Source of the DNA: Nymphaea colorata
Lineage: Eukaryota; Streptophyta; Magnoliopsida; Nymphaeales; Nymphaeaceae
Length of the DNA: 64,000 nt
Direction of reading: 5' to 3'
Assembly: GCF_008831285.2 (NCBI RefSeq)
Contig: NC_045151.1
Location: 11,584,571-11,648,570 of the forward strand
In this document: positions 48,173 through 60,500 of the stretch, piece by piece
Position numbering within the stretch: the first letter of the stretch is position 1
How the letters are laid out: each line of letters begins with the position of its first letter
Program-made: the position numbers and the translations under genes
The notes under the pieces: generated by a model
What the model saw: the letters and a program-made list of their open reading frames with translations, nothing else
What the model was told of the DNA's origin: nothing
Databases searched by the model: none

Positions 48173-49078
48173 CAGTCAAATATGCTGACTTACAAGATTA
48201 TGAGACTTTAATTCGAATAAAACATGACTTTTCAAAATTTTATTATATAATATACAGACACAATAAAATTGTGAAAAGATTGTTTTTGTTTATTGCATCT
48301 AGTTAATGAGATAGAAAAGAAAACGGACCCAACTTGGCCTAGATTGGACCTAGATTGGACACAGAGATCCTAGTTGGTACAAAAATGGGTAAAATGCGAT
48401 ATAAGCAATAACAAGCAAGCTGATCTTGTAAGCTTCAGACATCATTAATGCATTGTGTATCTTTAGTTTAGTACTCGGGATGTTGGATAAGGTATACAGC
48501 CTGCTTTCAAGTAATCGACGGGGTTGGGCCAGGCTAGGGCATTTCCCGGCCCTACTTTGGCCTGGTTGAGCCAGGCAAGACCTAACTCCATATACATTAT
48601 ATAATTATATGTTTATGCTGCCAAATAACCTCTTAGATTTATGACAGCGAAACATGTAGAAATTAGATGGAAGGCCAAACAATCCATATCATGCCAACCA
48701 ATTCTTAATTTATAAAGTGACATCTATTTTCCATTAATCAAAGAAGCATATAGTCATAGCCACAGAAAACGACTTAAAAAAAAAAAAACACATTAAAGAC
48801 CTTAGAAACAAGCAACTGAAAAAGACGGGGGGAAATGCCAAAAATAAGAAAAGAAGAGAAATATGGTTTTTTATTTTAACATTTTTTCACGTCTTTGTTT
48901 TTGTGTTTTTCAAGTTTTTTTATGGTTTTGGATTACCAAATCTTTATTTTCATATTTTTCATATTTTATTTTTAAAGACACCTTTTTTTTTATCAACCAA
49001 AGATTACTAGTTTAAAATTTGCCAAAATTTCCTCCCAAGAAAACAATTTTGTCATTTAAATAACCGTAGGTATATTAT
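48173..49078 (+). repeat. Direct repeat, copy 2 (about 0.9 kb)
   Basis: Partner of 45585-46535, about 2.6 kb away in the same orientation. Both end near a shared TTTGTCATTT string. Confidence 0.65.
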
Positions 49079-49305
49079 TTTCTAGTTGCAAAGCATCCAA
49101 CGTTGAAGAAACTGAACTGCACTACCGTGTGTAGAAACTTTATCTTTCGTTTGTGCAACTTTTTTTCATTAGTCCTCTCTGTTTTATTGACATTCGTCAC
49201 TTGTCTGTTTTCTTACTTGGAACAATATCCTAGCTTGTCTAAAAATATGATCTCTCACTTTCTATGTTCTAGAGAAACTTTAGAAAAAAAAAGATCTAGA
49301 ATCAA

Positions 49306-49308
<3 letters not shown>

Positions 49309-49378
<70 letters not shown>
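49309..49378. repeat. (TA)n microsatellite, about 70 bp
   Basis: An uninterrupted TA run, able to form a hairpin. Confidence 0.97.
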
Positions 49379-49381
<3 letters not shown>

Positions 49382-49794
49382 CTTGGTAAAAAGCAGACCA
49401 CCTGAGTAACGGACGGACAAACACGTCTAGCTGCCGGATGGATTTTTATTTATTTATTGTTATCAAAAACTGTCGCAAAAGGTGCATTGGCTATAATTTT
49501 CGTTTGGCAATGAGTTGTCAAAGTATTTAGTGAAAGAAAATTAAAAAAAAATCATTAACCCGCAGATTCTCTTATACATATATATATATAAAGAGAGAGA
49601 GGGAGAGAAAGAGAGAGAGATGTGTGTCAGTGTATGTGTAGAAAGAGAGAGAGAGAGAGCTGTCGGCTTCAATACCTTTGTTTGGAAGGGCATGACGGAC
49701 TTTTGTTTTGGATAGAGATGCTCTTTGTTAGAGAGAGAGAGAGAGAAGGGGGGGGGGAGAGAGAGATTTGAATGCCTTTGTTCAAAGAGGATAG

Positions 49795-50253
49795 TATAAG
49801 GATCATTTGGTGGGTCGGCATATGTCAATGAGGAATTTCAGACATTATGTCTGCTTTTATGTAAATATCCGCTTAAGTGATTGCATTTTGGGATATTACG
49901 TCTTTTTATATGGTATGAGATAATTTTATAATGTATAGATACCTGTACGTAATTATGGATTCTTTGATTGGTTGAATCCGTACTTGCTCATAATATAAAA
50001 GGGTAGTGGTCCCTAGGGTCGTGCAATAGTTGCTTGAAACATTGTTTCTACGGTTGTCTCTTCCCCATCTGAGAGAGACCGCACGTGCGCCGCACAGACC
50101 CTGAAAGATCCTACTGCGATCTACTGTCTGTGCCGTTCAAATGGATTCAGGTACGCTTTCGCTACAGTTAAAGTTTCAATTCAGTGATTTAGCATGAACA
50201 CAATCCTGTTTAGAGCATATTCTTTTTGTGTATGCATGAAAATCTCCACATCA
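49795..50253 (+). repeat. 5' LTR of copia element 2
   Basis: 459 bp, starting TATAAGGATCATTTGGTGGG and ending CACATCA. It differs from the 3' LTR at many sites, so the element is old. Confidence 0.82.
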
Positions 50254-51230
50254 ATTCATTGAATTTTTTAGGTTAATTGTTGTTGCATCCGCACAATTTT
50301 TGGATGAATTTGTGCGTTTGCTCCTTGGTCAGACCGCGCCCTTTCCCATTCTCTGCTGCATCTCCCTCAATCCCTCGTACAGTTTCTTGGATTGTTGAGG
50401 AAATGGTGGAAGTCACTGTCGGTGAGACTGTGAGACAGGAAGGTTTGGGCGACGGTCGATTCCACCGTTTTGGCCGGGGATGGCCGGCCGTCGTGAGGCG
50501 ACCCGCTGGCACCCATATGAGGCGAGCAAAGATGGCGGCGTGGGCGATGGAAGCTGTCGGGCTTCCGTCGCAGCCACAAAAGGGGCATAAAGAAGAATGG
50601 GAAAGGGGACGGCCGGATTCCGCCATCTTGGCGAGCGACGGTTGGCGATAGGCGACGGCCGGCTTCCAGCCGTCCTGGCACGACCTGTCGATGGTTGTTG
50701 GGTGGCGTGCCGATGGCTCTCTCGCTTCTGTTGCAACCACAAAAAGACGGATATGGGGAGAGGCCATGGCAGCGAGGGTCGACGACAGGTCAACGACAGC
50801 CGACAGGGAGGGGCGACGACCGCTGAAGGGTGACCACCGGCGACTTAGCTGTCAACGGACGGGGCTGTGCGACCCGCTGGTGCCCACCCAAGTTCTCCGG
50901 AGGCGTTTTCGCCTGCCGTTCGGCGCTTGGCAGGGCGAGCGGCGGTTTCGCTGCCGGGAACCGCTCGCGGGTTGGACCCGGGTCGGGTCACGGCAGACCC
51001 GACCCGGATCCATAATAATTTACAAAAAAAAAATTCACTTTGCCGCCTGAGACCGCGTGAGTTCAGATTTTCGGATCCGGGTTGAGTTCAGATTTTCCGA
51101 TATGGGTCGGGTCATGTCGGACCCGACCCGTATCCATACAGTTTAAATTTTAAAAAATACGATTCTTTCGGATTCAGATCGAGTCATGTCGGACCTGACC
51201 CATATCCATACGGTTTAATCTTTGTAACGG
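50254..51230. other. GC-rich segment, probably nested in copia element 2
   Basis: Much higher GC than its surroundings, with repeated GACGGCCGGC-like and GACCCGACCCG/CGGGTCGGGTC strings. Several open frames overlap on both strands (for example 50273-50767 minus and 50277-50651 plus), as GC-rich sequence gives by chance. None resembles a known protein. It sits where the gag leader of the element should be. Confidence 0.5.
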
Positions 51231-51550
51231 TTTTTTTCTAAACCGATTCTGAAGAGAATCGAACCAGTTCATTCAGTTTAAGACCGATTCAGTTTGATTC
51301 AGAACCGGTTCGCACTTTTCTGAACCGATTCAGTTCAAATTTAAAACGTTTCTTACCGATTCGGACCATTTTCAGACCGGTTCAATTGATTTTCAAACCG
51401 GTTCAGTTGTTTTTCAGACCGATTCATTCAGTTTTGGAACCAATTTTAGCTATTTTTCAACCGGTTCAGTGGGTTCTGGAACCAATTCGGTCTATTTTTG
51501 ACCGGTTCATCCAATTTTTTAACTGATTCAAACCTATTTAGGGCCATGCG
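51230..51550. repeat. Degenerate tandem repeat built on ACCGGTTCAGTT
   Basis: About a dozen copies of an AACCGRTTCAGTT-like core, spaced roughly 20-25 bp apart, fill this stretch. The spacing is irregular, so it is an old minisatellite or a repeat-rich part of a nested element. Confidence 0.75.
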
Positions 51551-52255
51551 GTTGTTTTAGTTGCAGTTTAAGAACGATACGGGCCATTTTAAGGCTGACT
51601 CAGTAGTTCTTGACCCACTTAAGCACAATTTTTGTATCGGTTTATAAAATTTAGACTCCTTTGAGCCTATTTCATTAAATCATTTGGTTTTAGATTTAAT
51701 GTAAGACAATTTTGCATGTGAATTTTAATATATATATCATGTTTTGCATGTTATTAAAATTGTGGGTGTACCATAAATGAATATTTGGACTATGAATTTG
51801 ATCTTTAGTCATGTCTATTATTCAAAATGAGTAGATTTATACTTTATGTCGCCAAAGTGACATCTGTTGTACGAATTTGCCGGTTTCGAACATTAGATGA
51901 TAGTATACTTAAACCATGCGGGTAATGATCAACCCAAAGGAGGATTGTTGCTTGGTCAGGTTTAAGCATACAACGCAATGAATATGTGATAATTTTTAGG
52001 TTTCCATGTGAATAGTGAGTCAGTCAAATCAAAGATGCGCTCGTTATTTGACAACGCTAATTATCTATATTCATTGTCGACCAAGAATACCAATTGCAGT
52101 TAATATTTCAGTCTAAAGATTGGATATTAATGTTGCACCGGTACCTTGTAATGAGATTTAGGCGATTGTATTTAAATTCATTTATATTTGTTATTTCATA
52201 TTTGTACATGTTTTGATTGTGAGCATGTTAGGTATTTTTGTTTTTTGTACAGTGA

Positions 52256-55200
52256 GTTCTGCTTCCATGATATCTATAAATTTTAGTACTATTCCTAAGT
52301 TAAATGGTTCAAATTTTAAAAGTAAGAAAAGAAAGACCGTTAAGGAAGTTGCAGTTGACCATTCATCCAGAAACAAAAAAAGCATAAGGAAGTCAAACTC
52401 TTTCTTTTGCAATGGTGAAGGTCATATGAAAAAAAATTGTACCAAGTATCACGCATAGCGTGACAGAAAAGGTGTACTTCTCACTTTAGTTTGTTCTGAG
52501 GTTAATTTAACTTCAATACCCAAAAACACTTGGTAGGTAGATTCGGGTGCTACTACTAACACAAGTGTTTTTATGCAAGGATGCCTAAATTGTCGAACGC
52601 CAAATGATGCTGAAAGATTCATTTATATGAGCGATGGCAAGAAGGCGAATGTTGAAACCATAGAAGATTTTCGGTTATTGTTAAAGACTGGTTGTTATTT
52701 GAATTTGACATAAACTTATGTAGTACTGTCTTTTAGACAGAATTTGATTTCTATTTCCTTATTAGACAAATTTGGTTATTGTTTGTTTATTTGAAGGTAG
52801 TAAATTTAAGTTGTTTCTGCACTCAAATTTGATTGTCACTGGTTCTTTGTCTGGTAGCGATAACCTTTATTTGCTTGATACGGTTGTTTTATATAATGAA
52901 ACCTTGCATGTTACGTCTAGTAGTATTAAAAGAAAATTAGCCGATGAGAATTTTGCTATGCTGTGGCATAGGCGCTTAGGACATATCTCTGAAAAGAGAA
53001 TAAAAAGGCTTATGTCGAATGGAATTCTTGAATCCCTTGATTTTGCATACTTTAATGTTTGCATTGAATGTATAAAGGGGAAACAAACAAACATTAAGAA
53101 AACAGGTGCAAGTAGAGCTTCATACGTCTTAGAACTGATTCATACATATGTTTGTGGCCCATTCTCTATAGTTTGTTGGAATAGACAACAATATTTTATC
53201 ACGTTCATAGTCGATTATTCTCGTTATGGTTACCTGTATTTGATTTATGAGAAGTCTCAATCCTTAGACGTTTTCAAATCATTTAAAGTCGAAGTTGAGA
53301 ATCAATTAGGCAAAATTATTAAAGCCGTTAGATCTGACCGTGGTGGTAAATACTATGGTAGATTTGACAGATCAGGTGAACAACGTCCAGACCCTTTTGC
53401 TAAGTACCTAGAGGAATGCAATATAGTTCCTCTATACACCATGTCGGGTTCTCCCATAATGAATGGTGTAGTTGAGAGACGAAACAAGACTCATATGGAT
53501 ATGGTAAGAAGTATGATTAATCATTTTACCTTACCAGAGAACCTCTAGGGAGAGACATTAAAGACTGCAGCTTATATTATAAACAGAGTGTCATCAAAAT
53601 CAGTGCTGAAAACCACATATGAATTATGGACAAACAAAACGCCTAGTATGAGACATTTTCATATTTGGGGATGTCCAGCTGAAGCGAGACCATATAGGCC
53701 AAACGAAAGGAAACTGGACTCTAAGACGGTTAACTGTTACTTTGTTGGGTATTCTGAAATGTCAATGGGTTATAAGTTTTATAATCCATCCAGTAAGTCT
53801 TTCTTTGAAACGAGAAATGCCCATTTCTTTGAGGATATTGAGTTTGGGGGAGGTGATCAGGTTAGAAGCATTGCCTTTGAGGAGAGACGTGAGTCTACTC
53901 ATACAGATGTTGTAAGCAATAGTCAGGTATTCATTCCTATGATTGTTTCATCAACATATTCAGAAGAAGACAATGATGTCGATCTACCTACTAAAGAACA
54001 AACTCAACAACCTCAAGAAAATCAAGTAGAAGTGCCATTGAAGAGATCCAATAGAGAGATGAGAAGTACAATTTCAAATGATTTTGTCTATCTCCAATAA
54101 CATGATGTTGATATGAGCTTAATGGAAGATGATCCTATTAACTTCCAGCAAGCAATAAAAAGTTCTAAATCTCATAAGTAGATAGATGCCATGAATAAGG
54201 AAATAAAGTTCATAATGAATAATGACGTATGAGACGTTGTTCCCTTGCCTGAAAGTGTGAAACCCATTGGTTGTAAATGGATATTTAAAACCAAGAGGAA
54301 TTCATTATGAAACATCGAAAGGTATAAGACACGTCTTATCGCAAAGGGCTTTACTAAAAAAGAAGACATTGATTATATAGAGACTTTCTCTCCAGTTTCG
54401 TCGAAAGACTCTTTCAAGACCATAATGGCATTTGTGGTTCATTTTGACTTAAAGCTACATCAGATGGATGTAAAGACAACGTTTCTAAATGTAGACATTG
54501 ATAAAACGATATATATGGTGCAACCAGAAAATTTTGTTTCAGGGGATCCAAAGAAAATGGTTTGCAAACTCAAGAATCCATCTATGGGCTAAAGTAAGCT
54601 TCCCGTCAGTGGTACTACAAATTTCATCAAGTTAGTTTCATTTGGCTTGGAGACTAATATGGTTGATGAATGTATATACCAAAAGTTCAGTGGAGGTAAA
54701 TTTATTTTTCTGGTTTTGTATGTCGATGATACATTGCTGGCAAGTAATGATGTGGGTATATTGCATGAAACTAAGAAATTTTTGTCAACAAAGTTTGACA
54801 TGAAGGAACTTGGTGATGCATCTTTTGTATTGGGGATCCAATTATTTCGAGATCGTTCTCGAGGTATTCTTGGATTATCATAAAAGACCTACATTGATAA
54901 GGTGCTTTAGCGATATGGCATGAAAGATTATAAACCAGGAGATACTCCAGTTGCTAAAGGAGACAAGTTTAGTCTCAAACAGTGTCCTAAAAGTGAACTC
55001 AAATTTAAAGAAATAGAAAGGATTCCCTATTCATCTGTTGTGGGAAGCCTTATATATGCTCAGGTTTGTACTCGTCCGGATATTGCATTTATCGTTGGAA
55101 TGTTAGGCAGATACTTAAGTAATCCTGGTATTGATTATTGGAAAGCAGCCAAAAGAGTATTGAAATACTTACAAAGAACAAAGTATTTTTTTATCACATA

Positions 55201-55707
55201 CAAGAAGTCAGACCAGTTGTAGATCATTAGGTATTCAGATTCTGACTTTGCTGGGTGCCAAGACAGTAGAAAGTCTATTTCAAGTTATGTATTTGTATTG
55301 GTTGGAGGAGCTATCTCATGGAAAAGTGTCAAACAGACACTAGTAGCTATTTCAACGCAGCAGAATTCATAGCATGTTAAGAGACATCCAATCATGCTTT
55401 GTGGTTGCAGAATTTTGTCACGGGGCTGCGCATTGTGAATGGTGTAGAAAGACCACTAAGGTTATTATGTGACAATAATTCAGCAGTCATATACTCTAAT
55501 AACAGTCGCAGTTTGCCAAAGTCGAAGCACATCGACATTAAGTTTTTGGCTGTTAAAGAGAGGATACAGAATGGTCAGGTGTCTTTAGAGCATATTGGAA
55601 CAAAGTCTATAATTACGAATCCACTTACTAAAGGTATAACTCCTAAGGTTTTCCTAGAACATGTTGTTCGTATGGGGATTTTACCTTTGGATGATGTGCT
55701 GGTTTAG
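52256..55707 (+). pseudogene. copia element 2 Gag-Pol, broken
   Basis: Remnants in order: gag start (FSTIPKLNGSNF, 52285-52320) fused directly to a basic stretch and zinc knuckle (FFCNGEGHMKKNC, first Cys changed to Ser), so most of gag is deleted; protease VDSGATTNTSVF near 52535; pre-integrase LWHRRLGHISEKRI and integrase core (52772-53548, with SDRGGKYY and NGVVERRNKTH); a stop at 53549; the integrase C-terminal part (53588-54100); reverse transcriptase pieces (WIFKTKRN, LHQMDVKTTFLN, LVLYVDDTLLASND near 54720) with several stops; and RNase H (54920-55707). At least six in-frame stops make it non-functional. Confidence 0.9.
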
Positions 55708-56103
55708 TGGGAGTTTGTATTTTGTTTGCTCTTATGTATGGACATATATTCAGTTTTCTACAGAATATAGTTTAAAGTTCTTTGGTTTCATTCTGTGTTT
55801 ATGTTTTTGATCTCCATAAAGTTTTAAAGTATGACCAGTTGAGAATAGACATGTTGTAATCCACATTACATGTAATTCTCATGTTATACATCCATATTAG
55901 ATTTATGTCATTGATTGTGCCAACATTTGTGATCATGGAAGGTTTAGCTAATTTTAATATAGCGAAAGCCGCTTTGGTTCTGTGTTGATAAGATCATAGA
56001 CGAGATTGGTGAAAATGACGTTTAATAAGATAGCAGTTATGAACTCCTAAGGTTTTATGTAATGTCTAAATGTATAAAGATATATTTGACCTAAGTGGGA
56101 GAT

Positions 56104-56560
56104 TGTAAGGATCATTTGGTGGACCGACATATGTCAATGAAAAATTTCAGACATGATGACTTTCTTAATGTAAATATCCACTTAAGTGATTACATTTGGG
56201 GATATTACGTCATTTTATATGGTATGAGACAATTTTATAATATATAGATACCTGTACGCAATTATGGATTCTTTGATGAGTTGAATCCGTAATTGCTCAT
56301 AATATAAAAGGGTAGTGGTCCCTAAGGTCGTGCAACGGTTGCTTGAAACATTGTTTCTAGGGTTGTTTCTTCTCCATCTGAAAGAGACCGTACGTACGCT
56401 GCACAGATCCTAGAAGATCCTACTACCATCTACCGTCTGTGCCATTCAGATGGATTCAGGTATGCTTCCGGTACAGTTAAAGTTTCAATTCAGTGATTTA
56501 GCATGAATATGATCATGTTTAAGGCATATTCTTTTGTGTATGCATGGAAATCTCCCATCA
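56104..56560 (+). repeat. 3' LTR of copia element 2, unit B
   Basis: 457 bp, starting TGTAAGGATCATTTGGTGGA and ending CCCATCA, with the original TG..CA ends. Confidence 0.85.
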
Positions 56561-56565
56561 AATAG

Positions 56566-57558
56566 GCCTCACGTTCAAATTTACATGTTCAAATTTCCAA
56601 AAGTTTCACTTTGTTCCCCTTTAATGTTGGCCCTTCTTACAGCCGGTCCTTTGATTGTTCGGCTTCAGAAGACCAAAATTCTAGGTCTGCCCCAGTCTTC
56701 AATTAATAATTGTTTTCACGTCCATCCCTCACATATGCAGTGTTCAATATAAATTCCCAACTCCAATACTAACTGTAATAACTATGATAATTTGACCCAA
56801 AAACGATCTATGTGCTTGATATGGCAGATTCCTGCACCTTGCTGCAGCTTCTGTTCAAACTACAAAAAAATGATACACGACCAAGAAAACTAATAGTGCG
56901 ACGCATGATCATGTAAGTGCCTAAAAATTTTTCAAAATCTTTAATCTAAGGCTATCTTCATGCTCAACAACACGCACTCAGACCATTATAACCTACTTGT
57001 CTGAAGGAATAACACGCATCCGGGCGTATCTATATACAGGTATCGGTGTTGAACTTGACTCGGGTATCAACTTGATAACCCACGCTAGAACCAACTAGAA
57101 TGTGAAATATGGCATATCCTAACCTGCACCATAGCTGGCTTTAGCATGACAACCTAAAAGGGATATGAAACAGAACAACTGTCAGCAGGGAATCTAGAAA
57201 TTTAAGTCCTTGAAGATTTCTTGAAATTTTCAGTCCTTCCCCCATACTAATGGTGTTCCAAAGAATAGTAAAAACATTTAGGTACAGATGGTCCTCAACC
57301 TTTCTCATAATCCTAGATTACCGAACTATTCTCAAATATGTTCCCGTGTTTGTGATGTTATAGACATGATAAAAATGCCTCTTATGTAAGCAGTTTGACA
57401 CATCCTCTACAGTCTCCATTTCATTCAAAAAGGCTAAACCAGCACTCGTTCATTTTCATATGGTACAAAAATACAATAATAAAAAGAGCACAGATGATGA
57501 AAGAAACTAAAAACTGTCCATATCTAACTTCTATGATATATATATATCGATTAAAAAT
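56566..57558. other. Downstream flank of gene C
   Basis: About 1 kb, nearly the same as 18519-19621 below gene B, lacking about 100 bp. No gene seen. It likely carries the 3' UTR of gene C. Confidence 0.5.
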
Positions 57559-60500
57559 TTAAAACCTTATTTCATGGACATCATCGTCTCCAATGCTTCG
57601 TGAATGTTGAAATATTGGATGTGTATCACTGTAGGGCGAGTGACTTCCCTCGGCTATCGTACTTGTGGTTACTGGTGTAGTTTGGTAGTTATCAGAACCT
57701 GTGGTTGCAGTCATCTTGGATGTGGATGCATCGGTATCAAATGTGCTGCTTATATCCTTGAAGTGCCAATCAGTAAGATATGCAGGCCTTGATGTTGCAG
57801 CGCTCATTTCTATGTCACCTGACAACATGGCAACGGCACGAGACATGCGTGGACGTAGTGATGGCGATGCTTGTGTGCACAAAAGTGCAACCCTAATCAC
57901 TCGGAGAACTTCTTCTTCATCGTATACAGTCAGAGTTGGATCCACCAATTTCAAGTGGCTATTGTTCTCATGCAAATGCCAGGCCTGCAAAATTGTAAAC
58001 CATTATAAAGAACTCACCGAACAATATGGGCTAAATCATGGTACTCTCCATTTGTTGTTTTAATTTCTTGAACATTTTTAAAGGAGCCATTATTTTCAAG
58101 AAAATGACTTATAATTTTTTTTAAAAAACAAAGGAAAGAAGAACCGAAAGAGGATGGCATTGGAGAAACAGCAGAAAATGTCTCTAGGTGACCCTTACCC
58201 ATTCCAGAAGATATATCTCCTTTTGGTCTAAGCTAGTGTCTGCATTAGGCCTTCCACTAATAATCTCAAGAGCGAGAACCCCAAATCCGTACACATCAGC
58301 CTTTTCAGTTAAATGCCCACGCATTGCATATTCTGGTGCAAGATATCCACTTCAAAAGTTTCCAAAAGTATAGATGATGAGATAGATGAAGGGAAATTTA
58401 CTTTCGAAGGCAAAAAATTTGAATTGAATATTTCAAAGAGGACAAAGAAAGAACTTACACTGTTCCTGCAACTCTTGTGCTAAGGTGTGATTTGGTATCA
58501 TCGTAAAGCTTGGCCATACCAAAATCAGAAATTTTTGGATTAAGCTCAGCGTCAAGTAGAATATTGCTTGCTTTGACATCCCTATGTACAATTTTTACCC
58601 CAGACCCTTCATGAAGATAAGCAAGTGCTCGAGCGGTTCCCAAGCAGATGCGAAAGCGAGCAGGCCAATTCAAATTCAGTCCCTTGTTTCCTTTATGGAA
58701 AAAACATCGAATTGGTGTTAGCAAACATTTAAAAGGCAAGCCAATAGGGCTCTTGGTAATCATTTCAATCAAAGAAATATTAGAATTGTGACCACATGCA
58801 AAGTGATTGGAGCCATCAGCCTTTGAAGTGGTCATACCTTTCAGGAATCAGCACTCAAGCATGTTCAAAGTTGATCATTCTGATCAATGGATTTATTTTT
58901 GCGGAATGTCACCAAATTCTCCTAGTTCTCAAGGTTCAATTGGTGCAGAAACAGAGAGTATTTCGATGATAAGAAAGGTGTCATTTACCCGTGCTAACTA
59001 TGTTCATTAGTTCCATATATGAGTATGGTAATGCATGCATGTTAGATGGTAAATGAAAGCACTAGCATAGAAACGACTCTGTGTAGACAAACTTACTCAT
59101 GCTACTTTCTAATACAAATCCACAAAAAATTATCGATGTGTTGGTCCAGAGCAATAGGCAGAAGATGTCCCAACTTGCATGAAATACGTACCAAAGAGAA
59201 CTTGATCAAGGCTTTTGTTTTCAAGATACTCATAGACTAGGAGATATTTATCCCCCTCGAGGCAACATCCATGCAACTTCACAAGGTTTCTGTGTTTCAC
59301 TGCAGAAATGGTCGCGATTTCAGTGAGGAACTGACTCTTTCCTTGAAGTGATGCTGCTGAAAGTTGCTTCACAGCCACAACCCTCCCATCTGAAAGTGTG
59401 CCCTGTGCAGCAGAGTAGCTTAGGTTTTTGGTAATTAGGATTGATGACACCAACAAAAGCACACATGCAACTACAGGAGTATTTGTATGAGATAAAAGCC
59501 CCTTTCTTCTTTCTTATCAAAGCAAGCTTTGGCATTAGGTTAACATATAATTACTAGATTTATCAACGTAAAATTCAAAGGACAAGTTCAAAATGTATGA
59601 ATGCCAATGGCAGAACTCAATGGAGTTGGCATTGAGTGGGACAGGATCTGACATCTTGGAGCAGACAACAATAACCAACTTAATGGCAACCCTAATTGTT
59701 CTGATCAGTCAAGTCATCTATCTTTCAGTTCCACAGTGCAAGTGAGGAAAGAAGCAAATGACATGCTTATATATAGGCCTGGGCACCCGGCCAGGCCGGC
59801 TTGACACCTAGAACCCAAGCCCGGGCTTGGCCCAGCTCAGCCCCGTTAAAATGAAAAATATACTTTTAAATATAAAATAATACATAAATATAATTATTCA
59901 TAATAAAGTAAAAAAAACATATCGTCGGGCCAACCTGAGCCTGCTCATTAAGTTATCAGGCCGGCCCCGTATGCTCTTTTCAGGCCCAAACCCCGGCCCG
60001 ATTGGGCCGAGTACCGGGTACCCATTAGGTACACGGCCCGATGCCCAGCCTTACCTATATATACACATTGACAAGACTGGCAGTTGACCATCCTGGGGCT
60101 AAATATCCTTTTATAAAGCTTATCCTTCTAGATATTTCCGTTATTTATTAGTCACATTCGATTTAATCTCTGCTATATTCTAGCATTAACGAAAATTATT
60201 CTATTATTACTTTTTGGCATTTATTTGTTTTTTTAGTAAGGATGGAACTAACAAACCAGCAGAGTCTCTCATGAGCCAGCATGGCCTCCATTTTTCTGTT
60301 TCTTTTAGTTTCAGAAAACCACTGAAGTTGGTGCAAGCATGAAAATAAGTGATAAGCTATGCACATAGGATCACTTCTAGAATGCGAAGTAATGACTATA
60401 GGGTAGCTTCCACTCAAGTGTTTATGCATCCTTATGCACTTTCACGCAAATAAGCCTGTTGTGACCTATGTACCTGATATACTGGTCCAAATCCCCCCTC

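Larger units (their letters stand above)
45129..49794. other. 4.7-kb intergenic segment absent from unit A, no recognised gene
   Basis: It holds a pair of direct repeats of about 0.9 kb, a (TA)n tract at 49309-49378, (GA)n tracts at 49588-49760 and many poly-A/T runs. Near 47303 a sequence starting CAGGGGTGGAGCGG resembles the terminus of plant hAT elements, but no partner end was found. Around 46545-46720 a plus-strand stretch reads WISDLMGYGIGGNTWEA without stops for about 55 codons; I do not recognise it. Confidence 0.5.
49795..56560 (+). mobile_element. Decayed Ty1/copia retrotransposon (copia element 2), upstream of gene B
   Basis: LTRs at 49795-50253 and 56104-56560 enclose a broken polyprotein in the plus direction. 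Flanks GATAG (49790-49794) and AATAG (56561-56565) may be the 5-bp target duplication with one mismatch. A polypurine tract AAGTGGGAGAT precedes the 3' LTR. No primer site is seen after the 5' LTR; instead about 1.9 kb of GC-rich and degenerate tandem sequence (50254-52130) separates it from the gag start, probably a nested insertion. The RT and RNase H are of the TNT1-94-like kind common in plants. It lies opposite to the receptor kinase genes. Confidence 0.85.

Noticed and set aside
50273-51085. Cluster of overlapping 60-164 aa frames on both strands
   Set aside because: Chance frames in GC-rich DNA between the 5' LTR and gag of a dead copia element; no motif recognised.
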